A DNA stretch of 64,000 bases, from assembly GCA_004010935.1 (NCBI GenBank), contig CP026511.1, forward strand, positions 3,410,001-3,474,000. The letters run 5' to 3'. The notes under the pieces were generated by a model that saw only the letters and a program-made list of their open reading frames with translations, had not been told where the DNA came from and did no database searches. Below are positions 33,488-45,550 of this stretch, piece by piece; position 1 is the first letter of the stretch; each line of letters begins with the position of its first letter. This stretch comes from Pseudomonadaceae bacterium SI-3 (lineage in GTDB: Bacteria; Pseudomonadota; Gammaproteobacteria; Pseudomonadales; Pseudomonadaceae). Made by a program: the position numbers and the translations under genes.

Positions 33488-34657
33488 ATGTCTCAACGCC
33501 CCGCCCTGTTCCCGGTTCTGCTCGCTGGTGCCGCCTTGCTGCTGGTTGTCCATGGACTGGGACGTTTTGTCTACACGCCACTTCTTCCGTGGCTGGTAGA
33601 GGACGGCTTACTGACCGTACAACAGGGCGCTAGTATCGCCACCTGGAACTACTTGGGTTATTTGGTCGGCGCGCTACTCGCCCTGCGCTGGCATCAGGTC
33701 ACGCAGATACGTCGCAGCCTGCCGTGGGCACTGGTGCTGCACATCGTGACAACGCTGGCGCAGACCCAGGCCGAATCGGTGGAAGCCCTTTCGACGCTGC
33801 GCCTGCTCAATGGCATCAGCAACGGCCTGGTCTTTGTCCAGGCACCCTCGTTGATTCTGGAATGGTTGGCGCGTCATCGTCGCGTGTCGTCCAGCGGCCT
33901 CGTCTATCTCGGCGTCTGCGTGGGGCTGATCCTGTCCAGCTTCATGGTTAGCCTGAGCAACGGTGTACTGCAGGGCGCCGACCGCTGGTGGCCCGCGGCA
34001 CTGCTCTCTATCCCCCTAGCCTGGTGGGGCTGGCGTCAGTTGGCGAACCTCGACATGCCGCCGGACGAGGCGCCCACGGAAACGACACAGGCTCCAAGCG
34101 GACGCCTGCTGGATCGTGCCAGCACTCCCCTGTTTCTCTCGTATGCCGGCGCCGGCATGGGCTATATCTTGCCGATGACCTTTCTACCCATGGTTGCCCG
34201 GCTGCAGGTTGAACCAGGCGACTTGCTGGTGGAAAGCAGCTGGTTGGTGGTGGCAGTGGCCACCCTGCCTTCACCCTGGCTCTGGAATCGCCTCGGCGCT
34301 CTGTTCGGCGACACACTGGCACTGCGCTTAAGCTATGTCACGCAACTGGCCGGTGTCCTGGCTGCGCTCTTACTGCCCGGCGCGTGGGGGATTTTGTTAT
34401 GTGCCGTACTGGTCGGCGGGACCTTTCTTGGCACCGTGTTGCTGACCCAACGCCTGGCACGCGCCCTTCATCCGCACCAGGGACCGCGACTGTCAGCAGC
34501 ACTGATTGCGCTCTACAGCCTGACCCAGCTGGCCGGCCCCTGGCTCACTGGCGTCTGGCTAGGCATGGGCGGCTCTCTGCACAGCGCCTTCTGGCTCGGT
34601 GCCGGCGCGCTGTTGTGGGGGCTGATCTGGATGCTGCTGGTGCCACGTCGAGCCTGA
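33488..34657 (+). CDS. YbfB/YjiJ family MFS transporter
   Basis: 389-residue major facilitator with about 12 transmembrane helices. The N-terminal segment GLGRFVYTPLLPWLVEDGLL is characteristic of the YbfB/YjiJ group (R-F-x-Y-T/G-x-L-L-P). No regulator or enzyme gene lies beside it to suggest a substrate. rlmF follows 42 bp downstream on the same strand and may be cotranscribed. Confidence 0.85.
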   Translation: MSQRPALFPVLLAGAALLLVVHGLGRFVYTPLLPWLVEDGLLTVQQGASIATWNYLGYLVGALLALRWHQVTQIRRSLPWALVLHIVTTLAQTQAESVEALSTLRLLNGISNGLVFVQAPSLILEWLARHRRVSSSGLVYLGVCVGLILSSFMVSLSNGVLQGADRWWPAALLSIPLAWWGWRQLANLDMPPDEAPTETTQAPSGRLLDRASTPLFLSYAGAGMGYILPMTFLPMVARLQVEPGDLLVESSWLVVAVATLPSPWLWNRLGALFGDTLALRLSYVTQLAGVLAALLLPGAWGILLCAVLVGGTFLGTVLLTQRLARALHPHQGPRLSAALIALYSLTQLAGPWLTGVWLGMGGSLHSAFWLGAGALLWGLIWMLLVPRRA

Positions 34658-34699
34658 AAGCTGGGACAATACGGTTTTTACCGCTAGCGACAGCCGAAC

Positions 34700-35704
34700 A
34701 TGACATCCAGACCAGCCACACCGCCATCGCACAAGGCCACGCCTGCGGTCAAAAAGGCCGTCCTGCACCCACGGAACCGCCACACCGGGCGCTATGACTT
34801 TCCAGCGCTGATAGCGGGCAACCCCGAGTTGGCGAAGTTCGTCGTTATCAATCCCTACGGCAAGGAGAGCATCGATTTTGCCGACCCGGATGCGGTCCGC
34901 GTATTCAATCGGGCACTGCTCAAGCAGTTCTACGGAATCGTGCATTGGGATATACCGCCGGGTTACCTGTGCCCGCCGGTACCAGGCCGGGCCGACTATC
35001 TGCACGGTCTAGCCGACTTGCTGGCGGACGAAAATGCTGGAGAGATTCCTCGCGGCACAGGCATTCATGCGCTGGACGTTGGCACTGGCGCTAACTGCAT
35101 CTATCCATTGATCGGTCTGCGCGAGTACGGCTGGCGCTTCACGGGGTCGGATATCGACGCAACTGCACTGGCGTCGGCCCGTACGATCGTCACCGCCAAT
35201 AAGCTGAGCAAGAGCATTGCGCTGCGCCCGCAGCAGCACCCCCGCCACGTATTTGAAAACCTGATGCAGGCCGACGACCGCTTCGACGTCACGCTTTGCA
35301 ATCCGCCCTTCCATGCTTCCCAAGCAGAGGCCAGCAGTGGCAGCCAGCGCAAGTGGCGCAACCTTGGCAAGCTCGACCCCAAGCGCAAACTGCCCACCCT
35401 TAACTTCGGCGGTCAGGCGGCAGAACTCTGGTGTGAAGGCGGGGAGGCAGCATTCATTGCGCTGCTGGCAGAAGAAAGTCGCGGCGTGAACCAACAGGTC
35501 TGCTGGTTCAGCACGCTGGTGTCGAAAGCAAGCAACGTACAGCCGCTACAGGCTCGGCTCAAAAAGCTCGGCGCCCAGCAGGTCCGCGTATGCGAAATGT
35601 CCCAGGGGCAAAAGCGCAGTCGCTTCGTGGCCTGGAGCTACCTCGATGATGAACAGCGCGCGAAGTGGCGTGCTGATCGCTGGTCGAATCGCCAGTCAGG
35701 CTGA
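34700..35704 (+). CDS. rlmF: 23S rRNA (adenine-1618-N6)-methyltransferase RlmF
   Basis: SAM-dependent methylase acting on A1618 of 23S rRNA. 334 residues. The N-terminal [18 protein letters not shown] is the family signature. The SAM-binding motif is [14 protein letters not shown], and the catalytic N6-methylase motif NPPF is in [15 protein letters not shown]. It ends just before a small convergent gene. Confidence 0.95.
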   Translation: MTSRPATPPSHKATPAVKKAVLHPRNRHTGRYDFPALIAGNPELAKFVVINPYGKESIDFADPDAVRVFNRALLKQFYGIVHWDIPPGYLCPPVPGRADYLHGLADLLADENAGEIPRGTGIHALDVGTGANCIYPLIGLREYGWRFTGSDIDATALASARTIVTANKLSKSIALRPQQHPRHVFENLMQADDRFDVTLCNPPFHASQAEASSGSQRKWRNLGKLDPKRKLPTLNFGGQAAELWCEGGEAAFIALLAEESRGVNQQVCWFSTLVSKASNVQPLQARLKKLGAQQVRVCEMSQGQKRSRFVAWSYLDDEQRAKWRADRWSNRQSG

Positions 35705-35738
35705 TCGTTTCCGCCACGATCAGCTGAAACATTTCACC

Positions 35739-35930
35739 TCAGACGGCAATATCCCAGCGTTGGCGATCTTTCAGGGCCAGCGTCTGGATATACCGAGGCT
35801 CCCCGTTGATTTCCTCCAGCTCGGTCATCCCGGCGAGTTCGCCGACAACGCGATAGCGCTTGCCGACGCGCTTGTCCTGCAGCGGATAGAGCTGGGCGAT
35901 CTGTTGGGCGAGTTCGGTAAGTGTGGACAT
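35739..35930 (-). CDS. Small conserved protein of unknown function
   Basis: 63 residues: the N-terminus MSTLTELAQQIAQLYPLQDK is helical, followed by a beta-rich part (KRYRVVGELAGMTELEEI, then PRYIQTLAL). It is soluble, with no signal peptide or membrane segment. The compact order and ordinary codon use support a real gene. It is convergent with rlmF. Function unknown. Confidence 0.65.
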   Translation of the reverse strand: MSTLTELAQQIAQLYPLQDKRVGKRYRVVGELAGMTELEEINGEPRYIQTLALKDRQRWDIAV

Positions 35931-36090
35931 GGTTCGGTAGCTCCAGATAACTGCATGCCGCAGCTTTTTACAGGCCTTAGGTTACGATTCAACGACAACC
36001 TTCCTTCGTCTCGCCTGTTGGAGCCACCCGTTGCGCAATTGATTCCCTACCAGAGGCAAAAACTACCCGAACGATTGATCAGCAGATACC

Positions 36091-36201
36091 TACACCCAGC
36101 TGTAGCAGAGCCAGGCCGCCCTGCTGCCAGCCCCACCAAGCCGCAACCAAGAGCAGCGACGCCAACACGGCGCCGCCTGTCCATAACCAGGCGCGGCGCA
36201 T
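36091..36201 (-). pseudogene. Tiny membrane-protein ORF, apparently frame-disrupted near its end
   Basis: The ATG at 36201 overlaps the stop of the upstream MFS gene (TGATG). It opens a 36-residue frame, MRRAWLWTGGAVLASLLLVA followed by AWWGWQQ, with one transmembrane helix, then AAWLCYSWV and stop. Gaining one base after the QQ codons would instead read GGLALLQLGVGIC and stop at 36080. That ending resembles small Pseudomonas membrane proteins I remember from similar positions. I therefore infer a one-base deletion or a sequencing error. The family memory is not verified. Confidence 0.4.
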
Positions 36202-37412
36202 CAGGCCGTACCTGCAGCCAAGCGCACGCGCTCGACGGGTTGCTCACGAATTGGCCAGTTGAGCGCAGCAGCCATCAGGCTCAGTGCGATGGAAATCTGC
36301 CAGACCAGGTCGTAACTGCCAGTCGTGTCATAGACCCAGCCGCCCAGCCAGCCACCGAAGAACGAGCCGATCTGGTGGAACAGAAACACGATGCCGCCCA
36401 ACATCGACAGATTGCGCACGCCGAACAGCGTAGCGACCGTGCCATTGGTCAAGGGCACGGTGGACAGCCACAGCAACCCCATGGCGATGCCGAAGGCATA
36501 GGCGGTCCAGAGCGTCAGCGGAGCGAAGAAGAACGCGCTGATCACCACCGCTCGGGCCAGATAAAGCGCGGTCAGCAATTTCGGCTTCGAATAACAACCG
36601 CCCAGCCAGCCCGCTGTGTAGGTACCGACGATGTTGAACAGCCCGACCAGCGCCAGCACCGTCGTGCCGGCCATCGCAGGTAACTGCTTGTCGACCAGAT
36701 ATGCGGGCAAATGTATGCCGATGAATACGACCTGAAACCCGCAGACGAAGAAACCCAGCGCCAGCAGGCGGAAGCCCGAGTGGCTGACCGCTTCACGCAG
36801 CGCCTCCATCAGCGTCTGCTGCGGGCCGGTCACTGGCGCTGCTGGCCCACTGCGCAGCATCAACGCCAGCGGCATGATCAGCGCCACCAAAAGCCCCAGC
36901 GCCAGCAAGGCCGACGACCAGCCAAGCCAGCCGATCAGACCGAGCGTGCCGGGCAGCATGGCAAACTGACCGAACGACCCGGCTGCGCTGGCTATACCCA
37001 TCGCCATGCTGCGTTTTTCGACCGGCACCGCGCGCCCGACTGCGCCAAGGATCACGGAAAACGATGTTCCGGAAAGCCCCAGCCCAATCAGCAGGCCTGC
37101 ACTGAGGGACAACGATACCGGGGAATCCGCACCCGCCATCAGCAACAGGCCGACCGCATAAAGCACGCCACCGAGCAGCACCGCACGGGCCACACCGAAA
37201 CGGTCCGCCAGCGCGCCGGTAACCGGCTGCGCCAGGCCCCAGATCAGATTTTGCAGGGCGATGGCAAAGGCAAAGGTCTCACGCCCCCAGCCAAATTCCG
37301 CGCTCATGGGTGGCAGGAAAAGGCCGAATCCGTGTCGGATTCCCAAGGAAAGGGCAAGGATCAAGGAGCCACCCAGCAGGATCCAGGTACTGTTGCGCCA
37401 AATCGCATTCAT
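36201..37412 (-). CDS. MFS transporter
   Basis: 403-residue, 12-helix major facilitator from MNAIWRNSTWILLGGSLILA. The segments LGIRHGFGLFLPPMSAEFGW and QNLIWGLAQPVTGALADRFG, and the loop-2 motif G-A-L-A-D-R-F-G, resemble the oxalate/formate and monocarboxylate antiporter branch. An upstream in-frame extension to 37616 is rejected because it has no family support and runs into the ndpA promoter region. It is divergent from ndpA. Substrate unknown. Confidence 0.85.
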   Translation of the reverse strand: MNAIWRNSTWILLGGSLILALSLGIRHGFGLFLPPMSAEFGWGRETFAFAIALQNLIWGLAQPVTGALADRFGVARAVLLGGVLYAVGLLLMAGADSPVSLSLSAGLLIGLGLSGTSFSVILGAVGRAVPVEKRSMAMGIASAAGSFGQFAMLPGTLGLIGWLGWSSALLALGLLVALIMPLALMLRSGPAAPVTGPQQTLMEALREAVSHSGFRLLALGFFVCGFQVVFIGIHLPAYLVDKQLPAMAGTTVLALVGLFNIVGTYTAGWLGGCYSKPKLLTALYLARAVVISAFFFAPLTLWTAYAFGIAMGLLWLSTVPLTNGTVATLFGVRNLSMLGGIVFLFHQIGSFFGGWLGGWVYDTTGSYDLVWQISIALSLMAAALNWPIREQPVERVRLAAGTA

Positions 37413-37561
37413 CACTGACACGCTTTGCAAAAATCGAGGGGGATCCATCTTACTCGCAACCACCTCGTCATCCACCTCCCCCTTTTTAATCAGGCGAACG
37501 GCGAGCGGAGGGTTGCTCGGGTAAACTGCCGCCTGTCTGCCTTCTCGACGCGAGTACCTCC

Positions 37562-38569
37562 ATGCCGATTCGCCACTGCATCGTTCACCTGATCGAAAAA
37601 AAGCCGGACGGCACACCTGCCGTTCTCCATGCCCGTGACTCGGAGCTGGGCGATTCCCAAGCCATCGAGAACCTGCTGGCCGATCTAAACGAAAGCTATA
37701 ACGCCAAGCAGGGCAAAGCCTGGGGCTACTTCCATGACGAATCGGGCGCCTACCCCTTTAGCGGCTGGCTGACGCAGTACATGGACGGCAACCAGAATTT
37801 CACTGCATTCAGCCGGCAAGCCGTGGAACACCTGCAAAAGCTGATGGAGGAATCCAACCTTTCCACTGGCGGCCATGTGCTGTTCGGCCACTACCAGCAA
37901 GGCATGACCGATTACTTGGCGATCGCATTGCTGCACCACAGCAATGGCGTAACCGTTACCGACGCGCTGGATGTCGCCGAAGCCCGGCACCTGGACCTGG
38001 GTCAACTGCATCTGGCGACGCGGATCAATCTGTCCGAGTGGAAGAACAACAAGCAGTCCAGGCAGTACATTTCCTTCATCAAGGGGAAGAACGGCAAGAA
38101 GGTCTCGGAGTATTTCCGCGATTTCATTGGCTGCCAGGAAGGTATCGACGGCCCCGGTGAAACGCGCACGCTGCTCAAAGCCTTCAGCGACTATGTCGAA
38201 AGCGAAGACCTGCCCGACGAAAAGGCACGCGAGAAGACCAGCGCGCTGGTGGGCTATGCCAGCAGTCAGGCCAAGATCGGCGAGCCCATGTCGCTGGAGG
38301 AGCTGTCCGGCGTCATCGACGAGGAGCGCCCACGCGCCTTCTACGATCACATCCGCAACAAGGACTACGGCCTTTCGCCGGAGATCCCCGCTGACAAGCG
38401 CACCCTGAACCAGTTTCAGCGATTCACTGGCCGGGCCGAAGGACTGTCGATCAGCTTCGAATCACACCTGCTGGGCTCGAAAGTCGAATACGACGAAGCC
38501 CGCGACATGTTGATCATTCGCAACCTGCCAACGCAGCTGACCGATCAGCTCAAGCGGCGCAAGGGATAA
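37562..38569 (+). CDS. yejK: Nucleoid-associated protein NdpA/YejK
   Basis: 335 residues, starting [20 protein letters not shown]. The segments [48 protein letters not shown]-like [20 protein letters not shown] and [20 protein letters not shown] define the family. It is a DNA-associated, nucleoid-localised protein of unclear role. It is divergent from the MFS gene. Confidence 0.93.
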   Translation: MPIRHCIVHLIEKKPDGTPAVLHARDSELGDSQAIENLLADLNESYNAKQGKAWGYFHDESGAYPFSGWLTQYMDGNQNFTAFSRQAVEHLQKLMEESNLSTGGHVLFGHYQQGMTDYLAIALLHHSNGVTVTDALDVAEARHLDLGQLHLATRINLSEWKNNKQSRQYISFIKGKNGKKVSEYFRDFIGCQEGIDGPGETRTLLKAFSDYVESEDLPDEKAREKTSALVGYASSQAKIGEPMSLEELSGVIDEERPRAFYDHIRNKDYGLSPEIPADKRTLNQFQRFTGRAEGLSISFESHLLGSKVEYDEARDMLIIRNLPTQLTDQLKRRKG

Positions 38570-38583
38570 GCCCTGAGCGGCGA

Positions 38584-38602
38584 AGCCTGCACACCGCAGG
38601 CT
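38584..38602 (+). other. Short hairpin after ndpA/yejK
   Basis: The 7-bp stem AGCCTGC/GCAGGCT with loop ACACC lies 15 bp after the yejK stop. There is no T-run, so termination there would be weak or factor-dependent. A second hairpin (GCCATCTG/CAGATGGC, 38673 to 38693) lies 45 bp upstream of uppP. Confidence 0.4.
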
Positions 38603-38737
38603 CCTGAGGGTTGTCGGAAGCCGGAGCCAAGCACGCCGCTACGAAAATCTGTCTCCTCGCTGGAATGAAACGGCCATCTGCCAGTCAGATGGCTGCTGCT
38701 GCAACCCTGTACGACCCGCTACGGCTAAGGATTCACA

Positions 38738-39535
38738 ATGGATTGGCTGCACCTGATTATTCTGTCCGTGGTCCAGGGCATCACTGAATTTCTCCCGATT
38801 TCGTCTTCCGCGCACCTCATCCTTCCTTCGCAAGTGCTTGGATGGCCCGACCAGGGCCAGGCATTCGACGTCGCGGTACACGTCGGCACCTTGCTCGCCG
38901 TCTTGATCTGTTTCCGTCACGAGGTGATCGCGACCACCCGTGGCTGGCTGGCGCACGTGTTCCGCCGACAGGTCAGCGCGCAAAGCCGTCTCGGCTGGGC
39001 GATCATCATCGGCACATTGCCGGCGGGCATCATCGGCTTGCTGCTCGAGGACTACATCGAGCAGTACACCCGATCGATGCTGTTCATCGCGGCTACGACC
39101 ATCATCTTCGGCCTGCTGCTGTGGTACGCGGACGTCAAGGGCCGGCGTGTCGCCGAAATGGATCAGCTGACCTGGAAAAGCGCGCTGATCATCGGCTTTG
39201 CCCAAGCGCTAGCGCTGATTCCCGGCACCTCCCGCTCGGGTATCACCATGACTGCGGCCCTGCTGCTCGGATTCACCCGGCAGACCGCGGCACGCTTCTC
39301 CTTTCTACTGTCGATACCGCTGATCCTCGCTGCAGGCGGGTTGAAAGCGGTCGAGTTAGCCCAGTCAGGTGAAGCCGCGCCGTGGAATGACATTTTCATC
39401 GGCGCCGCACTGTCGTTCGTTGCGGCGTTTCTCTGCATCAAGCTGTTCCTCAAGGCGCTCGACGCCTTGGGTATGCTGCCCTTCGTGATTTATCGCTTGC
39501 TGCTGGGTGTAACGCTGCTATTCATCGCGCTCTGA
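38738..39535 (+). CDS. uppP: Undecaprenyl-diphosphatase (BacA/UppP)
   Basis: Integral membrane enzyme that dephosphorylates undecaprenyl diphosphate for recycling of the peptidoglycan lipid carrier. 265 residues, about eight helices. The two family motifs are intact: GITEFLPISSSAHLIL near residues 13 to 29 and LIPGTSRSGITMTAALLLG near 159 to 178. Single gene, followed by a GC-rich hairpin. Confidence 0.97.
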   Translation: MDWLHLIILSVVQGITEFLPISSSAHLILPSQVLGWPDQGQAFDVAVHVGTLLAVLICFRHEVIATTRGWLAHVFRRQVSAQSRLGWAIIIGTLPAGIIGLLLEDYIEQYTRSMLFIAATTIIFGLLLWYADVKGRRVAEMDQLTWKSALIIGFAQALALIPGTSRSGITMTAALLLGFTRQTAARFSFLLSIPLILAAGGLKAVELAQSGEAAPWNDIFIGAALSFVAAFLCIKLFLKALDALGMLPFVIYRLLLGVTLLFIAL

Positions 39536-39550
39536 CGAGCGGCTTAAGAA

Positions 39551-39577
39551 GGCCCGCGCAACGGGTTTGCGCGGGCC
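39551..39577. terminator. GC-rich hairpin between convergent uppP and GST genes
   Basis: The 11-bp stem GGCCCGCGCAA/TTGCGCGGGCC with a 5-nt loop lies 15 bp after uppP and 8 bp beyond the convergent GST gene. The flanking T-runs are poor on both strands, so it is a plausible but imperfect terminator. Confidence 0.55.
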
Positions 39578-39584
39578 AGAAGCA

Positions 39585-40523
39585 TCAACGGGCGTCGATG
39601 CGATAGCCGATGCGAGGGAAGTGCACATGGACGACGCCGGCACGCTCATCCTCACGTCGCAGAATCAGCTCTTCCACACCAGCGAAGACCAGCTCACCTT
39701 CAACCGGATCGGTGCCGTAATCCACTGCGGATATGGTCACGGCTTGCCCCGCCTCGAATCCATTGGGCTCGGAGAACGGCTCATCCGGCAAGTCCGCAGG
39801 CGTCGCGTCGCGAGCAATCGACACGGCCTCTTCCGGCGATAGCTCGGACAGCGAGCCATGCCCCACTGCCAGCACCTTGCCAAGCCAGGCCGCCACGTCC
39901 GGATAGGCATCGACCAGCGGCGCCGTCACTGGTGTGCCTTTAAGGAACCAAAGGCAATGGGCGACAGCGAAGTCCGCTACGCAAGGTGCAGCACCAAGCA
40001 GAAACTCTCCGCTACCACGCGCTAATTGCTGTTGCAGGCGCGCCATCAGGACCGGCCAGTGATTCTTCGCCTGTTCAAGCGGAATGCGAGCCACCGAGCC
40101 GCTGCTGAACAAGGCGGTGCGGTCCTTACTGAACACCTCGATGAACGCTTTAGGCACTTGAGCGAAACGCATGGCCATGGATTCCGGCTGAAACACCAGG
40201 CTCACGGCATGCAGGAACAGCACCGAGTCAGCCCACTGTGCCAGCGTCGCCGCAACGAACTCCTGCCCTTCGGGAAACAGCGCGGGCGTGGCTTTCTCAG
40301 CTTCGAGGCGACGCGCAATCAGTGCGGTATCGCAATAAATGTCGGCGCCGACCTGAAGTACCGGAGTACGCCGATAGCCGCCTGTCAGCGCCGTGAGATC
40401 AGGCTTGGGCATGACCGGAGGAATTTGCACCGAACGCCAGGACAGCTGCTTGAAACCCAGCATCAGTCGCGCTTTTTCGGCAAAGGGCGAGGTGGGATAG
40501 TGGTGCAGGATCACTTCGTGCAT
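39585..40523 (-). CDS. Glutathione S-transferase-like protein with extra C-terminal domain
   Basis: 312 residues, about 90 longer than a typical bacterial GST. Residues 1 to 80 form the thioredoxin-fold domain (HHYPTSPFAEKARLMLGF, RRTPVLQVGADIYCDTALIA, with the cis-Pro and the Asp-Thr pair). Residues 85 to 225 form the helical GST-C domain. Residues 240 to 312 are an added beta-rich stretch (PNGFEAGQAVTISAVDYG, EGELVFAGVEELILRRED) that I do not recognise. The position normally holding a catalytic Ser/Cys is Ser12-Pro13. Substrate unknown. Confidence 0.85.
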   Translation of the reverse strand: MHEVILHHYPTSPFAEKARLMLGFKQLSWRSVQIPPVMPKPDLTALTGGYRRTPVLQVGADIYCDTALIARRLEAEKATPALFPEGQEFVAATLAQWADSVLFLHAVSLVFQPESMAMRFAQVPKAFIEVFSKDRTALFSSGSVARIPLEQAKNHWPVLMARLQQQLARGSGEFLLGAAPCVADFAVAHCLWFLKGTPVTAPLVDAYPDVAAWLGKVLAVGHGSLSELSPEEAVSIARDATPADLPDEPFSEPNGFEAGQAVTISAVDYGTDPVEGELVFAGVEELILRREDERAGVVHVHFPRIGYRIDAR

Positions 40524-40589
40524 AGCAGGCTCCGCCAGTCGTTAGGTAGAACGGCAGCTTACCCGCGCGAACAGAGGCAGCCTACCCGT

Positions 40590-40889
40590 TCAGCTGATTG
40601 CCTGGACATTCACCGGGCCACTGCCGGACTGCACCGAAACCAGCGCCTCCTTGGCCGACTTTTTCATTTGCTTGATGGCGCGCTCACGCCGCAACGCGTC
40701 GCTCTTGCTGCCAAGCGTCTCGACATAGACCAGTGCCACAGCCGGGCTGGAATAGAAGAACCGCGCCCCTCGCCCACTTTGGTGAGCGGCAAAGCGGCGC
40801 TGGGCATCGTCACTGATCCCGCAATAAAGCGAGCCGTTGGCGGCGCGTACCAGATAGACGAACCAGGGTTTGCTAGCAGCGATGCTCAT
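40590..40889 (-). CDS. GIY-YIG nuclease superfamily protein (YhbQ-like)
   Basis: 99 residues from [20 protein letters not shown]. The GIY-YIG core appears as [23 protein letters not shown] (cited in two parts: VYLV and YCGIS), followed by [20 protein letters not shown] and the [11 protein letters not shown] segment. Such small UPF0213 proteins are single-domain GIY-YIG proteins of uncertain substrate. The start at 40889 has a weak ribosome binding site. It is divergent from mltF. Confidence 0.88.
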   Translation of the reverse strand: MSIAASKPWFVYLVRAANGSLYCGISDDAQRRFAAHQSGRGARFFYSSPAVALVYVETLGSKSDALRRERAIKQMKKSAKEALVSVQSGSGPVNVQAIS

Positions 40890-40893
40890 GTAG

Positions 40894-42624
<1,731 letters not shown>

Positions 42625-42648
42625 TCCTTCCGGCCCTGAGCCTCAGCC

Positions 42649-43119
42649 TCAGCCTCTTCCGATAGAGGCGAAGCTGCCTGCGGTATGCTCGGCCAGCACC
42701 TCAGCCGCCAACTCCACCTCCAGCCCTCGCCGTCCGGCGCTGACATAGATGCTCGGTTGCGCCTGCGCCGACACGTCAATAAACGTGCGTAGCCGCTTTT
42801 TCTGCCCCAGCGGACTGATGCCACCGACCAGATAGCCGGTCGCGCGTTGCGCCGCCATGGGATCGGCCATGTCGACCTTCTTCACCTTGGCCGCATGCGC
42901 CAGCGCCTTGAGATCAAGCGAACCAGCAACCGGCACGACAGCCACCAGAAGCTCATTTTTTTCGCTGCTGGCGAGTAGTGTCTTGAACACTCTCGCCGGT
43001 TCGAGGCCGAGCTTCTCAGCGGCTTCGAGACCATAGGATGCCGATTTAGGATCGTGTTCGTAGCTGTGGATGCGGTAGTCGGCCTTGGCCTTTTTCAGCA
43101 GATCGATAGCGGGCGTCAT
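42649..43119 (-). CDS. ybaK: Cys-tRNA(Pro)/Cys-tRNA(Cys) deacylase YbaK
   Basis: Editing domain protein that hydrolyses mischarged Cys-tRNA(Pro). 156 residues. Family segments include [40 protein letters not shown] (with the catalytic Lys in VFKTLLA), [13 protein letters not shown] and [16 protein letters not shown]. It is convergent with mltF and separated from metE by a terminator. Confidence 0.94.
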   Translation of the reverse strand: MTPAIDLLKKAKADYRIHSYEHDPKSASYGLEAAEKLGLEPARVFKTLLASSEKNELLVAVVPVAGSLDLKALAHAAKVKKVDMADPMAAQRATGYLVGGISPLGQKKRLRTFIDVSAQAQPSIYVSAGRRGLEVELAAEVLAEHTAGSFASIGRG

Positions 43120-43162
43120 GGCGAAAAGAATCGTCGAGGAAAGGTCGCTACATTAGCCAAAA

Positions 43163-43193
43163 ACACAACGGCCCGCACAATGTGCGGGCCGTT
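43163..43193 (-). terminator. Rho-independent terminator of metE
   Basis: The 12-bp perfect stem AACGGCCCGCAC/GTGCGGGCCGTT (43167 to 43193) with a 3-nt loop is followed on the minus strand by GTGTTTTT. It sits about 57 bp beyond the metE stop and before ybaK. Confidence 0.85.
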
Positions 43194-43249
43194 GCTGTTG
43201 CGTCGCGGCCGGGTCGACAGATCGGCCCGCCACGCCAGCAGACAAGCGG

Positions 43250-45550
43250 TCAGGCCACCTTGGCCCGGTGCGCTGCCCGTAACTGGCGGGCAGCCGCGAC
43301 CATGTTGACCAGAGCCGCCTCGGTTTCCGCCCAGCCGCGGGTTTTCAGGCCGCAATCCGGGTTGACCCAAAGCCGCTCGGCCGGGATTCGCTCGGCGGCC
43401 TTCTGCAGCAACTGGACCATTTCAGCCGTATCCGGGACGCGCGGCGAGTGGATGTCGTAGACGCCGGGACCGATGTCGTTGGGGTAGTCGAAGACGCGGA
43501 ACGCTTCCAGCAGCTCCATTTGCGAGCGGGAGGTCTCGATGGTGATGACGTCAGCATCCATCGCGGCGATCGCCTCGATCACATCGTTGAATTCGCTGTA
43601 GCACATGTGCGTGTGGATCTGCGTTTCGTCGCGCACACCGCTGGCGCACAGACGGAACGCTTCGACCGCCCAATCGAGATAGTGCCCCCACTGGGCGCGC
43701 CGCAACGGCAGACCTTCGCGGAATGCCGCTTCGTCGATCTGGACGATTTTGATGCCCGCCGCTTCGAGATCACAGACCTCGTCCCGGATCGCTAGCGCCA
43801 GCTGCCGCGCCTGTTGCTCACGGCTGACATCCTCGCGAGTAAACGACCACATCAACATGGTTACCGGCCCGGTCAGCATGCCCTTCATGACCTTACTGGT
43901 CTGCTGCTGCGCGTAGCGAATCCACTCCACCGTCATCGCAGCCGGACGGCTCAGATCGCCGTAGATCACCGCCGGTTTCACGCAACGCGAGCCATAGCTC
44001 TGCACCCAACCGAAGCGGGTAAAGGCATAACCGTCGAGCTGTTCGGCGAAATACTCGACCATGTCGTTACGCTCGGCCTCACCGTGTACCAACACATCCA
44101 GACCCAATTGCTCCTGTACGGCAATTGCGTGACGAATCTCGGCGTGCATCGCCTCGGTATAGTCGGTCAGGGCCAACTTGCCCTGCTTGAACGCCTGACG
44201 CGCCAAACGGATCGCCGGGGTCTGCGGGAACGAGCCGATGGTGGTCGTCGGGAACGCCGGCAGATCCAGCCGAGCACGCTGCTTCTCGATGCGGCTTTCG
44301 AAAGCGGATTGCCGCTGGCTGTGCCTGGGTTTGATCGCAGCCAAGCGCGCCTGCACGGCGGGCTTGTGGATCCGTGGAGACTCGGCGCGGCTCGCCTGAA
44401 CCTCACGGCTTTGTTGTAACGCGGCCTGTACTTGGGCATCGTCCGGTTGATTGACCGCTCGCGTCAGCACGGCAACCTCCGCGCATTTCTGCACGGCAAA
44501 TGCCAGCCAGCTACGCAGCTCAGCATCCAGTTGGTCTTCCCGCGCAAGATCTACCGGTGCGTGCAGCAACGAACAGGACGGCGCGACCCAGAGTCGCTCA
44601 CCCAACCGCTCGGCAGCGTGACGAAGCACGCTCAAGGCTTTATCCAGATCGCACCGCCAGACGTTTCGTCCGTTGACGATGCCCAGAGAGAGGATTTTGT
44701 ATGCCGGCAGTCGATCTAGGATGACCGGGTACTGATCCGGTGCACGCACCAGGTCGATATGCAGGCCATCGACCGGCAACGCCGCGGCCAAGCCAAGGTT
44801 GTCTTCCAATCCGCCAAAATAGGTTGCGACCAGCTTCTTCAATGGAGCGCGCTGCAACAGGTTGTAGGCTCGCTCAAAGGCGTTCTTCCAATCCTGCGGC
44901 AAGTCGAGCACCAGAATCGGCTCATCGATCTGCACCCACTCCACTCCCTGCGCAGCGAGCCGCTCCAGCACTTCTCCATAGACCGGAAGCAGGCGTTCGA
45001 GCAGCTCCAGCTTGTCGAACGCTTGCCCTTTGGCCTTGCCCAGCCAGAGATAGGTCAACGGCCCGATCAGCACCGGCTTGACTGCGTGGCCCAGGGCCCT
45101 GGCCTCTTCCACTTCCTCGAACAACTGCGTCCACGACAGCTCAAAGGACTGATAAACGCTGAATTCGGGGACCAGGTAGTGATAGTTGGTATCAAACCAT
45201 TTAGTCATTTCCTGCGCTTGCCCACCGCCGCAGCACTGGTGAGTTACGCCACGCGCCATGGCAAACAGGGTCTCCAGGGTCGGTTGACCGTCGGCCGGAC
45301 GAAAGCGCTCAGGCACAACGCCAAACATCAGCGAATGGGTCAGCACCTGGTCATACCAGGCGAAATCGCCCGCCGGCAGCAGCTCAATGCCAGCATCTGC
45401 CTGCAGCTGCCAATGGGCCGCGCGCAACTCCCTACCGACCCGGCGCAGCTCGGCCTCGCTGAGGTCACCCTTCCAGTACGCTTCGAGCGCCTTTTTCAAT
45501 TCTCGGTCGGCACCAATGCGTGGGAAGCCCAGGGAATGCGCAACAGCCAT
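43250..45550 (-). CDS. metE: Cobalamin-independent methionine synthase MetE
   Basis: Transfers the methyl group of methyltetrahydrofolate-triglutamate to homocysteine. 766 residues from [20 protein letters not shown]. The N-terminal half is an inactive copy of the barrel. The C-terminal half holds the zinc site, with His and Cys in [12 protein letters not shown] and a further Cys in [13 protein letters not shown]. An upstream in-frame extension to 45637 runs through the promoter region and is rejected. It is divergent from metR, the expected activator. Confidence 0.97.
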   Translation of the reverse strand: MAVAHSLGFPRIGADRELKKALEAYWKGDLSEAELRRVGRELRAAHWQLQADAGIELLPAGDFAWYDQVLTHSLMFGVVPERFRPADGQPTLETLFAMARGVTHQCCGGGQAQEMTKWFDTNYHYLVPEFSVYQSFELSWTQLFEEVEEARALGHAVKPVLIGPLTYLWLGKAKGQAFDKLELLERLLPVYGEVLERLAAQGVEWVQIDEPILVLDLPQDWKNAFERAYNLLQRAPLKKLVATYFGGLEDNLGLAAALPVDGLHIDLVRAPDQYPVILDRLPAYKILSLGIVNGRNVWRCDLDKALSVLRHAAERLGERLWVAPSCSLLHAPVDLAREDQLDAELRSWLAFAVQKCAEVAVLTRAVNQPDDAQVQAALQQSREVQASRAESPRIHKPAVQARLAAIKPRHSQRQSAFESRIEKQRARLDLPAFPTTTIGSFPQTPAIRLARQAFKQGKLALTDYTEAMHAEIRHAIAVQEQLGLDVLVHGEAERNDMVEYFAEQLDGYAFTRFGWVQSYGSRCVKPAVIYGDLSRPAAMTVEWIRYAQQQTSKVMKGMLTGPVTMLMWSFTREDVSREQQARQLALAIRDEVCDLEAAGIKIVQIDEAAFREGLPLRRAQWGHYLDWAVEAFRLCASGVRDETQIHTHMCYSEFNDVIEAIAAMDADVITIETSRSQMELLEAFRVFDYPNDIGPGVYDIHSPRVPDTAEMVQLLQKAAERIPAERLWVNPDCGLKTRGWAETEAALVNMVAAARQLRAAHRAKVA

